Part shown: positions 19,667 through 29,513 of the stretch, piece by piece
Layout of the letters: each line of letters begins with the position of its first letter
Numbering within the stretch: the stretch's first letter is position 1
NCBI GenBank assembly: GCA_963700305.1
Contig: CAVOXB010000010.1
Coordinates: 1-64,000, forward strand
Reading direction: 5' to 3'
Source of the DNA: Desulfomonile sp963700305
GTDB lineage: Bacteria > Desulfobacterota > Desulfomonilia > Desulfomonilales > Desulfomonilaceae
Length of the DNA: 64,000 bases
The notes under the pieces: generated by a model
Seen by the model: only the letters and a program-made list of their open reading frames with translations
What the model was told of the DNA's origin: nothing
The model's database searches: none
Position numbers and translations under genes: made by a program

Positions 19667-20761
19667 TCACAGTCTTTTCCAGATTGCACGCAGCCGCTGT
19701 AGACTAAGATATACTCTGATATGGTTGGTCGTTATTCGCTCCCAGGTACTATACATAAGTAGACGGGTATACCAAAAGAGAGGTCTAAAGACGGGATCCA
19801 AATTACGAAGTCTCACTGCGGCTCGATAAAAATTCGCTGCCAAGGGGAGAGATACAGCGATAGGGATAGAGGTCAATTCGTGCAAAGCTTGATCAGCGGC
19901 AAGCCAATCCTTCTCCCAATAGGCTCGCACAAGTTGTCGATAATTCAAATTACTCGCCTTTTTGTCCTTGAATTCTTGGGATGCACCGTATTTATTTATT
20001 AGATGAATTTCGACTTCCTCTACAGATTTCTGAAACTTGAAGAGTCTCGTAGGATCAGCGCTGCGAGAAGCCGAATTCTTCAAGATTCTATAAGTTGCAA
20101 GGGATTTGTCTATGTATTTGATTCCGGAATGGAACGCCAGCCCCACAAAAAGTTGGGTATCTCCTACCATAAATCTTCCATCAAAGCCCTCAGTATCATC
20201 CTCATAAACTTTGCACATAAGCTCTCTTCGGGCACATAGAGTACAGGTAAGTATTCGGTATGTTCCTTCTAGTATTCTCAGATAAACAGGAAGCTCACTT
20301 GGCTGATTTATTTCCTGATTGAGCCAGAGAGCTTGTAAACTCCAATAATCCGTAATTACCTTTCCTGTTCGATCGAATAATTGATCGAAATTGCTATGAA
20401 CTGTTCCACACTCCGGATGAGCTTCGAGCCAATCCGTTTGAATTTGCAGTTTTTCTCGATGGTGCCAGTAATCGTCGCCCTCACAAATAGCAACGTACTT
20501 TCCTCGACAAGCGGCGAACGTGCGTTGAAAATTATTCATTCCACCAACATTTTTTTCGGAGGCAACAACTCGTATGAGCTTCGGGTATCGGTTGGCATAT
20601 CCGAACACGATCTCTCGAGTCCCATCCGTGGAGCAATCCTCTCCGATAACGATCTCAAATGGAAAAGTCGTTTTCTGAGCAAGAAAGCTCTCGATTGCTT
20701 GAGCTATGTAAGGAGCATGATTATACGTGACGCTTAGAACGCTGACCAACGGCTCATTCAC
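19667..20761 (-). CDS. GT2-family (GT-A fold) glycosyltransferase
   Basis: 364 residues. The N-terminal GT-A domain starts LVSVLSVTYNHAPYIAQAIE. It carries the nucleotide-binding VIGEDCSTDGTREI and the metal-binding region VAICEGDDYWHHREKL with a DDY (DXD-type) motif. The DTQLFVGLAF region serves as the acceptor-side catalytic segment. The last 110 residues are basic and hydrophobic and may contact the membrane. The ATG overlaps the flippase stop by four bases, so it belongs to the same transcript. Inverting transfer is the family rule. Confidence 0.88.
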   Translation of the reverse strand: MNEPLVSVLSVTYNHAPYIAQAIESFLAQKTTFPFEIVIGEDCSTDGTREIVFGYANRYPKLIRVVASEKNVGGMNNFQRTFAACRGKYVAICEGDDYWHHREKLQIQTDWLEAHPECGTVHSNFDQLFDRTGKVITDYWSLQALWLNQEINQPSELPVYLRILEGTYRILTCTLCARRELMCKVYEDDTEGFDGRFMVGDTQLFVGLAFHSGIKYIDKSLATYRILKNSASRSADPTRLFKFQKSVEEVEIHLINKYGASQEFKDKKASNLNYRQLVRAYWEKDWLAADQALHELTSIPIAVSLPLAANFYRAAVRLRNLDPVFRPLFWYTRLLMYSTWERITTNHIRVYLSLQRLRAIWKRL

Positions 20762-22251
20762 TTCAGTTTCCTTTGGTCACCAGGTGAGGCCATCATAAAG
20801 TACCTCCGCGACAATACCTGTTGTCGGACCATCGACCATGTTTCCTGCAGCGCAGAAAGTCTAAGCATCCAACAGGCGATCAGGTAAATGCCAAGACCCA
20901 GAGCAACCTGTGTGGCCAACGTGATGATCGCACTGTCTCTGGAAAACCATGCAAGCGCATACACGAGGATGCCCATGGCCAGGGCAACCGCAAGATAGGG
21001 GGCCACATCCCGCGTCTGCTGCCAAAAGGAATAGTTAATTAATTTTCCGGCATAATGACTATTCAGATAAAGAGAGATGACACAAACCACTATTTGCCCG
21101 CAAATCAGTCCGGTGATTCCGAAAGGCCATGTTACCGCGATTCCAGCGAGCACCAACACCTGCTTAACAATTTCGAGCCTGAGAAATAGGTCGGAGCGCC
21201 CTTTCGCGGTCAGGAGATTGAGATTTATCACGTGCAGGGGATATGTCAGTCCAACCATACAAAGAAGCTGCAGGTAAGGCACACACGATAGCCATTTCTC
21301 TGTGACAAGGAGTATCACGATAGACTTTGCACACACGGCGAGTCCAATCATGAGCGGAAAGTTAATGAAGACGCTAGTAGTAAGTCCCTTCTGTACCCCG
21401 CGCCTTAGTCTATCATCATCATTTTGAATCTCGGAGAATACGGGGAACGCCACGCGGCTCAGAATCCCTGTCAGTCCAATGGTCGGTGCCTCCTGGAGCC
21501 GGCGAGCCTGAGAATAATAACCTAATTCCGTCGCAGCGAACAGCTTGCCAATTACAAGCGAATGCATGTTGTTAACGACAGTGAAGATCATTCCCGATGC
21601 AAGCAATCGAGAGCCAAATGCGAACATGCCTTTGAGGGCGGTGACACTGAAAATCCACGCCGGCCGCCAATCGCTGACAAACCACAAAAGTCCCGTCCGC
21701 GCTGCATTTCCAACCAAACTCTGCCCGACAAGGCTCCAAACACCGAATCCCTGGAAGGCCATGAGAATCCCCGCCGTCCCTCCAGCGAGCGCGCCACAAA
21801 GCGTCACAATGGTTTGGCCCCTCAATTCGATAGATTTGGTGAGCAGGTTGGTTTGAACGAGACCGAAGGCATTTATGATGAGATTGAGAGCGAGAACTCG
21901 CGTAAGAGGGGTAAGAGCCGGTTCATTGTAAAACTGAGCGATCATAGGAGCGACAGCGCACAGGATCGCAGCAAACATTCCTGCAGCAAATAGATTGAAG
22001 TAGAAGACCGTCGATGCGTCCTCGGATTCCAGGGTTGGCTTCTGAATCAGCGCAGCACCAAAGCCTCCGTCCACAAAACTCGTTGCTATTCCTATGAATA
22101 TCGTGAGCATGGCCACAAGACCGAACTCAGCGGGAAGCAGCAATCGCGCGAGAATGATGCCAACAACCAGCTGAATGCCTTGCGAACCGACCTGATTCAG
22201 CATGCTCCAGAACAGCCCTCGCACCGCTCTGACTTTGAGAGATGAGGTCAT
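20758..22251 (-). CDS. Polysaccharide flippase (Wzx/MOP superfamily)
   Basis: 497 residues with about twelve to fourteen hydrophobic segments. It moves undecaprenyl-linked repeat units across the inner membrane. The N-terminus, VRAVRGLFWSMLNQVGSQGI, then LVVGIILARLLLPAEFGLVA, is the standard opening of the MviN/Wzx (polysaccharide biosynthesis protein, WzxC-like) family. An ELGYYSQARRLQEAP segment marks the middle. It overlaps the aminotransferase gene (22248) by four bases and the GT2 gene by four, so all three are coupled. Confidence 0.92.
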   Translation of the reverse strand: MTSSLKVRAVRGLFWSMLNQVGSQGIQLVVGIILARLLLPAEFGLVAMLTIFIGIATSFVDGGFGAALIQKPTLESEDASTVFYFNLFAAGMFAAILCAVAPMIAQFYNEPALTPLTRVLALNLIINAFGLVQTNLLTKSIELRGQTIVTLCGALAGGTAGILMAFQGFGVWSLVGQSLVGNAARTGLLWFVSDWRPAWIFSVTALKGMFAFGSRLLASGMIFTVVNNMHSLVIGKLFAATELGYYSQARRLQEAPTIGLTGILSRVAFPVFSEIQNDDDRLRRGVQKGLTTSVFINFPLMIGLAVCAKSIVILLVTEKWLSCVPYLQLLCMVGLTYPLHVINLNLLTAKGRSDLFLRLEIVKQVLVLAGIAVTWPFGITGLICGQIVVCVISLYLNSHYAGKLINYSFWQQTRDVAPYLAVALAMGILVYALAWFSRDSAIITLATQVALGLGIYLIACWMLRLSALQETWSMVRQQVLSRRYFMMASPGDQRKLK

Positions 22252-23462
22252 CCAGCAAGCCGCTCCCTGACCGCTTCAGGGTTATCCAACGCATGGCGGA
22301 TGATGGAGCAGATAGTGCCGATCTCCACAGCTCTCACCGAAGTTCCCGTAGGCAGAACCAATATACGTTCAGCCACAGACTCAGTAGCAGGAAGCAGGAG
22401 GCCGGCATGTGGAAAATAAGAGCGATAAGGCTCCATCCGATGACACCCAGGAAAGAAATAGCGCCGAGCAAGGACGTTCTTGGATTGCAGCGCTTGGCAA
22501 AGCTCGTCGCGTGTCGCCCCTGCCTCTCCTTCATCGACCTCGAGGGTAATGTATTGGTAGTTCAGTTTCTCGTGGCCTTCGTACTCCAATAGCCGAATGC
22601 CCTGAAGCCCAAACAATCCGTCTCTATATGCCGCGTAATTCTCTCTGTTCACCTCTATGAACTCATCAAGGGATTCGAGGCCTGTGAGCCCCATTGCAGC
22701 GCAAATCTCGGTCATTTTACCGTTAGTACCGATGTAGTCGACCTGGTCATAGCCCGTAAACCCAAAATTTTTCATCAAACGAATCTTCTGCGCCAGATCA
22801 TCATCATTCGTGGCGACAGCGCCGCCTTCGAAAGTATTGAAGAATTTGGTGGCATGAAAGCTGAATACCTCTGCGCTCCCAAAATTCCCGATCATGGTTC
22901 CGCTATGGGAACACCCGAACGCGTGGGCCGCATCGAACAGTAATGTCAGATTCCGGCGCTTGGCAATTTCGGTCAGCGTTTCCACTGCACACGGGCGGCC
23001 CCACGTGTGTACACCGATGATACCCGTAGTCCTTGGCGTGATCATGCGCTCCACGGAAACCGGATCGATCAGATGGGTCTCCGGGTCAATGTCACAGAAA
23101 ACTGGCGTAATTTCTTGCCACTGCAAAGCATGGGCAGTCGCTACGAACGTAAATGACGGGACAATTACTTCTCCCGTCAGTTTCAGGGCCCTTATAGTTA
23201 TCTCCAGGGCAATTGTGCCGTTGCACATAGCGATGCAGTGTTTCACGCCTAGAAAAGTCTCGAGACGCTCTTCTAGCTCAGACACATATTTTCCGCTGTT
23301 CGTAAGCCAACGACGATCGAGGATATCTTCGACTCGCGCCAGGAAGCGCTCACGCAATCCGATATTGGGCCGCCCGACATAAAGAGGATCTTTGAAAGGA
23401 GCTGCCTCTCTTTCGTCGGCCGGACACAAATGGTTGTACAGATGGTATTGAGCGTCTCTCAT
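22248..23462 (-). CDS. DegT/DnrJ/EryC1/StrS-type PLP aminotransferase
   Basis: About 404 residues. A pyridoxal-phosphate enzyme that aminates a nucleotide-linked keto-sugar. The ATG at 23462 is preferred because it directly follows the upstream stop; an in-frame extension to 23504 overlaps that gene. Visible features are the substrate loop RWLTNSGKYVSELEERL, cofactor contacts IAMCNGTIALEI and LLFDAAHAFGCSH, and the catalytic lysine in FSFHATKFFNTFEGGA. The end of the protein overlaps the flippase start. It supplies an amino sugar, which fits the neighbouring PglD-like acyltransferase. Confidence 0.92.
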   Translation of the reverse strand: MRDAQYHLYNHLCPADEREAAPFKDPLYVGRPNIGLRERFLARVEDILDRRWLTNSGKYVSELEERLETFLGVKHCIAMCNGTIALEITIRALKLTGEVIVPSFTFVATAHALQWQEITPVFCDIDPETHLIDPVSVERMITPRTTGIIGVHTWGRPCAVETLTEIAKRRNLTLLFDAAHAFGCSHSGTMIGNFGSAEVFSFHATKFFNTFEGGAVATNDDDLAQKIRLMKNFGFTGYDQVDYIGTNGKMTEICAAMGLTGLESLDEFIEVNRENYAAYRDGLFGLQGIRLLEYEGHEKLNYQYITLEVDEGEAGATRDELCQALQSKNVLARRYFFPGCHRMEPYRSYFPHAGLLLPATESVAERILVLPTGTSVRAVEIGTICSIIRHALDNPEAVRERLAG

Positions 23463-23463
23463 G

Positions 23464-24399
23464 TTACCACTCCTCAAGTTCTGCATACCCGATGCCTGAC
23501 TCACCGAAGCCGTTGCCGTTATAGAAAAGGTAGGATTTTTCTCCGATGCTCATGACAGAAGCGTATTCAATCATGATCGAGTCCCAACCTTCTGAGGAAC
23601 GGTCAATTCCCACAAGACCATCACGCCGTTTCCATTCTATACCGTCGGTGGATTCAGCGTAGCCCAGTCGATAACTCCGCTTCGGGTCTGTTCGGTATCC
23701 GTGGGTATGCCTGTACGAGTAAATCATTCGGTAAAGACCATCACGAACGAACACGCAAGGGCGCGCGATGGCCTGTGCGAAATCATCATAATCAATGCAC
23801 GCTTTACTGGTTCGCCGCCAGTTGATTCCATCCTCTGATTCTGCATAGTGAACCCGATAGAATGGCTCGGGGCGACTATTAATGATCTGCCAACCGGTGC
23901 AGGACGTGTACCACATTTTCCATGCCCCACGTTCATATAGTACGCAAGGGGTTGTGCTAAAAAATGCGTCATCAGCTGTCCTGTCCAAGATAGGGCCTTT
24001 CGAATATTTGGTGCACAATCCGGTGTCATGATCAATCAGTGCTAACCCAATGGAAAGTCTGTAGGAAACCGTGACTTGTGGATTCCACCCTATGTAATAC
24101 AGCCATTTCTGGCTACTATGATTGACGATCCAGGATGGCATGATCCCATTATCATCGAACGTACCTATTTCGCCCAGATCCAGAATTGGTCTGTCGCAGA
24201 TGTGAAGGATTTCCGATGGATTGTCGCCTTTAACATCGATAAAACCCGGTAATGAGCGCCCCTTTTCATCCCGTGCACCGAAATAAATGCGGATTTTGTT
24301 TTCGCTTACCAGGTCAGGAACGGGAATCGACGCGTGACTTACCATCCACGGATAGTCTTTGTCCGTCCGAAAGATGAGACCCTTCTTGCGCCATTTCAT
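23464..24399 (-). CDS. GH43/GH32-like five-bladed beta-propeller protein
   Basis: 311 residues of repeated beta-strand blocks resembling glycosidases of clan GH-F/J. Repeats include KIRIYFGARDEKGRSLPGFI, then WLYYIGWN, then WKMWYTSCTGW, then YRVHYAESEDGINWRR, then YRLGYAESTDGIEWKRR, and GEKSYLFYNGNG. The YAESEDG(I)xW motif is shared by many such proteins inside polysaccharide clusters. There is no signal peptide, so it appears cytoplasmic, which is odd for a hydrolase and suggests a synthetic or binding role. It is two bases from the aminotransferase start. Activity is unknown. Confidence 0.75.
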   Translation of the reverse strand: MKWRKKGLIFRTDKDYPWMVSHASIPVPDLVSENKIRIYFGARDEKGRSLPGFIDVKGDNPSEILHICDRPILDLGEIGTFDDNGIMPSWIVNHSSQKWLYYIGWNPQVTVSYRLSIGLALIDHDTGLCTKYSKGPILDRTADDAFFSTTPCVLYERGAWKMWYTSCTGWQIINSRPEPFYRVHYAESEDGINWRRTSKACIDYDDFAQAIARPCVFVRDGLYRMIYSYRHTHGYRTDPKRSYRLGYAESTDGIEWKRRDGLVGIDRSSEGWDSIMIEYASVMSIGEKSYLFYNGNGFGESGIGYAELEEW

Positions 24400-24427
24400 C
24401 GTCGTATCCTCTCAGGTTCGATCACGG

Positions 24428-25090
24428 TCAGATATCCATATCCTTGCTGAGTCTGGGTCCCTTTTTCGCCGGCACGCCAGTATAGACGCCCCATGGATCT
24501 GTATCCTGAATGACGCATGCTGACATGCCGACGAGCGTGCCTTCAGCAATATGTATCCCATCCCGGATCGTGGCATTCACACCGAAAAAGGAATACTGAT
24601 CGACTTTGCAGTGTCCCGACAGGACGACATGGGACGTAAAAAATACGTGATCAGCAATCACGCTGTGGTGCCCAATGTGATTGCCGCTCCAAATCACGAC
24701 ATTGTTCCCGATGGTCACGAAGGGCTGAATAGTATTATCCTCTAGAATGAAACAATTATCGCCGATGCGTTCGGGTTGAAACACTGTAGCGTGCGAACTG
24801 ACGTAACTGACGAACTGATATCCCGATGACTTGCCTTCTTGGTATATTGACGCACGAAGCTTATTCATGCGGAGATGAGACATGGGTGCGAACAGGGCAA
24901 AATTCTCAGGTGGACAAGTTGCCCGAAGATCCTCGAAGGGAAACACCTGAAGCCCAAATGCTTTTTCGTCTGTCGGCAGGTACTCCCGGTTGACCGTAAA
25001 CCCTGCGACGTGATGTTCCGTGTCTGTCGTTAAATAGAAATGCGCGAGTTGGGCGAAATCACGTACTCCGAATATGATAACCTCCGCCAT
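24428..25090 (-). CDS. PglD-like sugar acyltransferase with left-handed beta-helix
   Basis: About 220 residues from ATG 25090. The N-terminal Rossmann-like part is AEVIIFGVRDFAQLAHFYL, as in PglD/NeuD proteins. The C-terminal hexapeptide repeats (IGDNCFILEDNTIQPFVTIG, then IWSGNHIGHHSVI, then VVLSGHCKVDQYSFFG) form a left-handed beta-helix, and GHHSVI carries the likely catalytic histidine. It would N- or O-acylate the amino sugar made by the adjacent DegT enzyme. The start at 25090 is chosen over 25126 because the longer version lies within the methyltransferase coding sequence read through its TGA. Confidence 0.85.
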   Translation of the reverse strand: MAEVIIFGVRDFAQLAHFYLTTDTEHHVAGFTVNREYLPTDEKAFGLQVFPFEDLRATCPPENFALFAPMSHLRMNKLRASIYQEGKSSGYQFVSYVSSHATVFQPERIGDNCFILEDNTIQPFVTIGNNVVIWSGNHIGHHSVIADHVFFTSHVVLSGHCKVDQYSFFGVNATIRDGIHIAEGTLVGMSACVIQDTDPWGVYTGVPAKKGPRLSKDMDI

Positions 25091-25724
25091 GGCCTGCCAT
25101 CCTGTATAAATACGTGGTATATTCATAAAGTCCGTAATCGTTTCAAATGATGAAGTTGCGTGTCAAGCATGTGGAGAGAAACGCCACGAGCGTGTCAAGA
25201 GGCAAATGAAAAAGATCTTCACGCTCCCAGTCCACGTGGGAGGACATGACGTTGAACGCCATCCCCAATCGGGTCTTCGCAAAAACCGCCTCAACGGTGC
25301 TTTGGAAGTAATTTAGCATTGCATCGAAATCGAGATCACATTTTTCGGTAAAGACGCCATTCATAACGACATAGTCAAAAGTAGGGAGTTCGTCTTCTCG
25401 AGCCAAGACGTCGAGACAGTAGTAGGTGATGCTCGGGTATTTGCTTCTGCTCAACTCAATGAATTTCTCCGACAAGTCCAGGCCGCTGTAACGAATGTCG
25501 CCGCGAGACATTTTTAGCATATATTCGTAAAAGTGGGAGGCTCCACAGCCAAAATCCAGAAGAGTGGGTTCCTTGCCAGGAATCTTTGGAATTAGATCAA
25601 GCATTATATGGTAACGTGTTTCGGCATCGGGTTTATTCGGCCAGTCAACCCCTCGATGGCTGTCGCCGTGTATTTTCAAACAGTCCTCGTAGTGTCTTAC
25701 GATTCGGAGATAATCAGTGTTCAA
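25059..25724 (-). pseudogene. SAM-dependent methyltransferase with in-frame TGA near the C-terminus
   Basis: As written the gene from ATG 25724 stops at TGA 25143-25145 after 193 residues. In the same frame the protein clearly continues NDYGLYEYTTYLYRMAGHGG to a second TGA at 25059, giving about 221 residues. The extension has the character of the family's usual C-terminus. The premature codon sits between LTRNFII and NDYG, where I expect arginine, so it looks like a CGA-to-TGA change. Methyltransferase motifs are LLDFGCGASHFYEYML, YSGLDLSEKFI and FDYVVMNGVFTEK. The extension overlaps the acyltransferase start at 25090, normal spacing in this coupled run. Confidence 0.75.
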
Positions 25725-25733
25725 TGGTGCACC

Positions 25734-26711
25734 TCAAGGTCGAGCCCTGTACGCTGGGAAATAGGTGTCGGAATTGGCCTGGCAAGCAGACGTGAGCCTG
25801 GAATAGGCCCGCCCGTTCACCACTTTCCCGCAAAAATAGGCCGTTCTAGTGCCCGAGGCCCAGCCTCGTTTGAAACGGGTTAACCCGTCTTCATTGTTGG
25901 CCGTAACCCCCGCGCCTGCGCCAAGGTTTAGCCATTGGAGTCCCATGTCGGTAAAGAACTCAATGGATTTTTCAAAGAGGGCAAACGACGCTTTGAGTTC
26001 GTACCCTTTGGGACTGTAGGCGCCCAGATGATAATAACTCACCGGTCCCTGCACGTACCAAAGAAGCATGCCCACCGTAGAACCGTTCCAGATGGCTCTA
26101 AAAGTCTCTATTCCGGGCACAACGAACTGACGGGCGAATGATTGTTTCGAGAATTCCGCGATTCCAGAAATACCGTGCCGGTCGATGAGGTTCGAATAGA
26201 GGCGATTCCAGTCAGTGAGAAAATCAATTGGCCGCTCGCATCGTTCCACGTCCAGGACAGCCGCAGCCTTTTTTGCGTTGCGCCGGTGATGTTCGGAAAC
26301 GTATTCCCTGACAGGTTTTGTCAGATCAATCACGAAGTGCTGCTTGAACGGTTTCATCACGTCCGGAAAGCAAAATTGAAGCAGTTGTTCGGTGTGACCG
26401 CCGAAAGGGTCAGCAACCAAAGCCACACTCACGAGATCGTGTTGGAGGTCAGCGAGATCCTCTTGAAGCCCCGACCAGTCTAAACACGAAAAGATAGGAT
26501 AACAGCCAATGGCATCTGAAAGCGGAGAATCGGGAATAGGTCTTCGGAGTAATTTTCCGCGACTTCGAGGGAGCTCGAGCGGAATTCCGAACTCCGATAG
26601 GGCAAGTGCATACTCGGTGTGCTGATAGCCGGTCACTTCGCCAATTACAGCCGCCTCAGGAGAAGACACCGCAGCGGACCGAACTGTTTCAAAACCCGAT
26701 TTCTGTGTCAA
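25734..26711 (-). CDS. FemAB/GNAT-like acyltransferase
   Basis: 325 residues with a GNAT fold of the FemAB-like kind often found in polysaccharide clusters. Helical block SEHHRRNAKKAAAVLDVERC is followed by a DWNRLYSNLIDRHGISGIAE segment and core strands TFRAIWNGSTVGMLLWYVQG. Then come SYYHLGAYSPKGYELKASFA and the end LQWLNLGAGAGV and LTRFKRGWA. The last motif is the conserved closing segment of this family. Likely substrates are an acyl-CoA or aminoacyl donor and a sugar. It begins 10 bases upstream of the methyltransferase gene. Confidence 0.75.
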   Translation of the reverse strand: MTQKSGFETVRSAAVSSPEAAVIGEVTGYQHTEYALALSEFGIPLELPRSRGKLLRRPIPDSPLSDAIGCYPIFSCLDWSGLQEDLADLQHDLVSVALVADPFGGHTEQLLQFCFPDVMKPFKQHFVIDLTKPVREYVSEHHRRNAKKAAAVLDVERCERPIDFLTDWNRLYSNLIDRHGISGIAEFSKQSFARQFVVPGIETFRAIWNGSTVGMLLWYVQGPVSYYHLGAYSPKGYELKASFALFEKSIEFFTDMGLQWLNLGAGAGVTANNEDGLTRFKRGWASGTRTAYFCGKVVNGRAYSRLTSACQANSDTYFPAYRARP

Positions 26712-26816
26712 AGGATTAGGTCCTCGATCTTGTGCAAAGTTTCATCACCGGCCTTGACTTCGACCAGCCCAACTTGATACATCTTCTTTCAGAAAATCAA
26801 GGATGATTACAAATAA

Positions 26817-27722
26817 TCATAGGTTTTGGAACCGATCTCGACCATTGCCTTCTGTCGAATCTATTTTCTCATTTAATTTTGGGCCCTGAGACGAATCAGA
26901 CCCCGCAAGACAATTTCTAGGCTTCTCAATGGTGTCGAGGTACGGACCTATTTCTTGTCTCAACTTGGCTCTCAATACATCCTTCAGGAAAATCGGCGCT
27001 GAGACGAAGGTCCTGCGCCAAAGCCTGCCCGGTTCCCTGACCAATCTGGGGAGCCATTCGAGCCCGAGGCGTTGGAAAACCGGATGGGATCTCTTTACCC
27101 GACCTGAATAGAAGTCGAATACTGCACCAATTGCCCCCGCAAAATTTACATTGAGCCTATGGCGATTCTGGTGCAACCATAATTCCTGTTTAGGCGCTGT
27201 CATGCCAACCCATAATATATCGGGCTTTGCAGAATTTACGGCTTCAATCATCTGATTGATATCGTCTTCGTAAAAAACCGGCTTGAAAGGCGGCGAGTAA
27301 GTTCCCGCAATCTGGATTTTCGGGAAATCATTGGCGTGCCTGCTGCAGAGAACATCTAAATTCTCTCTGGTAGAGCCCAGGAAAAAAGCTCTGGCCCCTC
27401 CATTTTGACTCAACCGTTCGTTAAGACCCAAAAAAATATCGCTCCCGGTCACACGATCCTTGATATGGCCACCAAGAAATCGAGAGGCGAGAACAATTCC
27501 GGAACCATCGGGGATCACCCAATCAGCCTGCCGCAGTGCATCATAAAACGTTGAATCTTTCCTGGCGACCGCATAGGAATGTGGATTTATACAGGCCAGC
27601 CACTTGCATGAGTCACCATGTTCCAACCAATCAATAATCGAGTCGATGCACCGGTCATGCCCGGCATTGATAATGTTATACCCCATTAGATTTTCAGTAA
27701 AATTCTTTGGGGATTCGTTCAT
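26817..27722 (-). CDS. WecG/TagA/CpsF (GT26) glycosyltransferase
   Basis: 301 residues. It adds the second sugar to an undecaprenyl-linked monosaccharide at the membrane. The fold signature is clear: KWLACINPHSYAVARKD, then WVIPDGSGIVLASRFLGG, then RVTGSDIFLGL, ARAFFLGSTREN, DILWVGMTAPKQELW and AGAIGAVFDFYSGRVKRSHP. The C-terminal basic helix (LEWLPRLVREPGRLWRRTF) serves membrane docking. About 55 residues after it are charged and unique. It follows the WecA-like gene on the same strand, the expected order of first and second transferase. Confidence 0.93.
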   Translation of the reverse strand: MNESPKNFTENLMGYNIINAGHDRCIDSIIDWLEHGDSCKWLACINPHSYAVARKDSTFYDALRQADWVIPDGSGIVLASRFLGGHIKDRVTGSDIFLGLNERLSQNGGARAFFLGSTRENLDVLCSRHANDFPKIQIAGTYSPPFKPVFYEDDINQMIEAVNSAKPDILWVGMTAPKQELWLHQNRHRLNVNFAGAIGAVFDFYSGRVKRSHPVFQRLGLEWLPRLVREPGRLWRRTFVSAPIFLKDVLRAKLRQEIGPYLDTIEKPRNCLAGSDSSQGPKLNEKIDSTEGNGRDRFQNL

Positions 27723-27778
27723 TCTTTTTACTCTGGCTTGTCTGTTTCAGACCGCACGAAAATGGCACAGTCCCAGCA

Positions 27779-29309
27779 TCATTTTGCAGCAGCGTGAACT
27801 GGAAGATCCTGCGCAATGGTTTCATTCTGTTGGACATGAGCGGAATCATCAACTCTAAGTGAATAAGCCACGGCAAAAGCATCCAATGTGTCAACCCAAA
27901 CCGATTCCAGATACTTCTGGTATGGTTCGCTGTTATGCGTGGGAAGCGTTGCCGTGACTGACAGTCCCATGTCCTCAAAATCTCTTTTCAATATGACTGC
28001 GGGGAGCTTTGGCATGGACTTTGACGGGCCTGACCCACAGCGCAAATCGACCGCCTCCGTTCCGAGACACTTCCACGGAATCAAACTCGAGATCGTTTAT
28101 TCCAGATTGAAGGAGCCCTATGAGCTCTTCTTCAGAGCTCGACCTGAGTACTCTGGCCGCCATGAAATTCCGATAGGCATCCAAAAACCGAAAGTGAGGC
28201 CTGTCAATGATTACCTGAGGCAGATGATCCACGCGATATGATCTCAAAAGAAGCGCTCCCACACCGACAACGGATATTACAATCAGACTGAGAAAGGCGG
28301 ATGAGCCCCAGGAGTGAAATCCAAGGGTCACAATGAGGCTAAGAGCTGCAAAAAGGCTGCTGATTACGTAGATTATCCCCACTGCAAATGCGGGGCTCTT
28401 GAATTCTGAGAGCAGTCTGTGGTGAATGTGATCGGAATCAGGGAAGAATATCCTTCCGCCCCGAACCCAGCGCCTTGCTACGGCCAGCACCTCGTCCAAT
28501 AATGCAATAGTGAATGGGAGAAACGGAGCGACCATCACCCAAAAAGTGGCCGATCGCTGTCCAGGAGAAATGGTAGAAGCGTAACTCGTGGCAAGCGTGC
28601 CCAGAAGGAACCCGAGCATCAGACTCCCTGCGTCTCCGAGAAACACTTTTGCCGGCGGCCAATTGAAGGGGAGAAAACCCAGTAGACTGCCGCTCAGGAC
28701 GAATCCGACCGTTGAGGCAAACAGGTCTCCTCTGTGTAGGCCCACTATTCCGTATACGATGGCTGCGAAAAGACAGATTCCGCCTGCGAGCCCGTCGAGG
28801 CCATCTATTAAATTGACCGCATTCATTACTACCAGAACGGCCAAGCCGAATACTAACGGGCCGGCCAACCCGAAATCCACAGGTCCAAGAAGCGGGACAC
28901 TTGCTGAACGCACAGAGTGTCCGCCAATTATGAGAATGAGAATCCCTACAATTTGACCGAGTAGTTTATGCTTCCAAGAGATCTGTCTCAGATCGTCGAT
29001 TATTCCCAGGCATAGTATCCAAGCCAGTGCAACAAACAAAGAAACCAATTGGAAAGGATTTGGTCCGAGTGCGGTTCCCTTGAACCAGTGCAAACCGACC
29101 AGCACAAACAGCGCTACGCAGACAGGAATAAATATTGCTATTCCGCCACACAAAGGGGTGGCTGAAACGTGAATTTTCCTGACATTAGGTCGGTCTACGA
29201 GTCCATAGCGAGACGCCAGCCGCGACAGACTCGGGATTGTGGCGAATGTAACGACGAATCCAGCTACCGCTAGTATTACAGGCCAAATCAGTGTGCTAGG
29301 AGAAAGCAT
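27779..29309 (-). pseudogene. WecA/MraY-type sugar-phosphate transferase, copy A, C-terminal frameshift
   Basis: Integral-membrane enzyme that starts repeat-unit synthesis by transferring HexNAc-1-phosphate to undecaprenyl phosphate. The start is ATG 29309 (MLSPSTLIWPVILAVAGFVV). It shows about eleven membrane segments and the family's acidic loops: LGIIDDLRQISWKHK, VNLIDGLDGLAGGIC, and KVFLGDAGSLMLGFLLG. The histidine loop is DHIHHRLL. After about 345 residues a cytoplasmic tail follows. The frame is lost in a TTTT run near 27987 and resumes FEDMGLSVTATLPTH to a stop at 27779. Much of the gene (28229-29340) is nearly identical to copy B at 29621-30732. Confidence 0.85.
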
Positions 29310-29340
29310 GTTGCACCTGCCTGAGAGTTGAGGGCAAAAT
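28229..29340. repeat. Tandem duplication, unit A
   Basis: About 1.1 kb that matches 29621-30732 without indels at a constant offset of 1392 bases, with scattered single-base differences. It begins at the end of the conserved enzyme domain (CGATATGATCTC) and ends just upstream of the start codon, after GGCAAAAT, where the two copies diverge. Confidence 0.9.
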
Positions 29341-29513
29341 ATCAGATGATTTTCAAAAAACGCGCTGCGAAGATCTATTGTTGAAAAATCGTGATTTAGG
29401 CTACCCGAAAAAACTTCCGTTCCGCTGGGTCTACAGTGACCGTTTTTTCGTAAGTTCGGTGTCCAAATGGTGACCATCGGAGATGAAGATCGGTAAAAAT
29501 GTGGCGATACCCG

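Noticed and set aside
25143..25145. Selenocysteine codon
   Set aside because: The expected residue at this position is arginine, the context is not a redox site and no clear SECIS stem follows.
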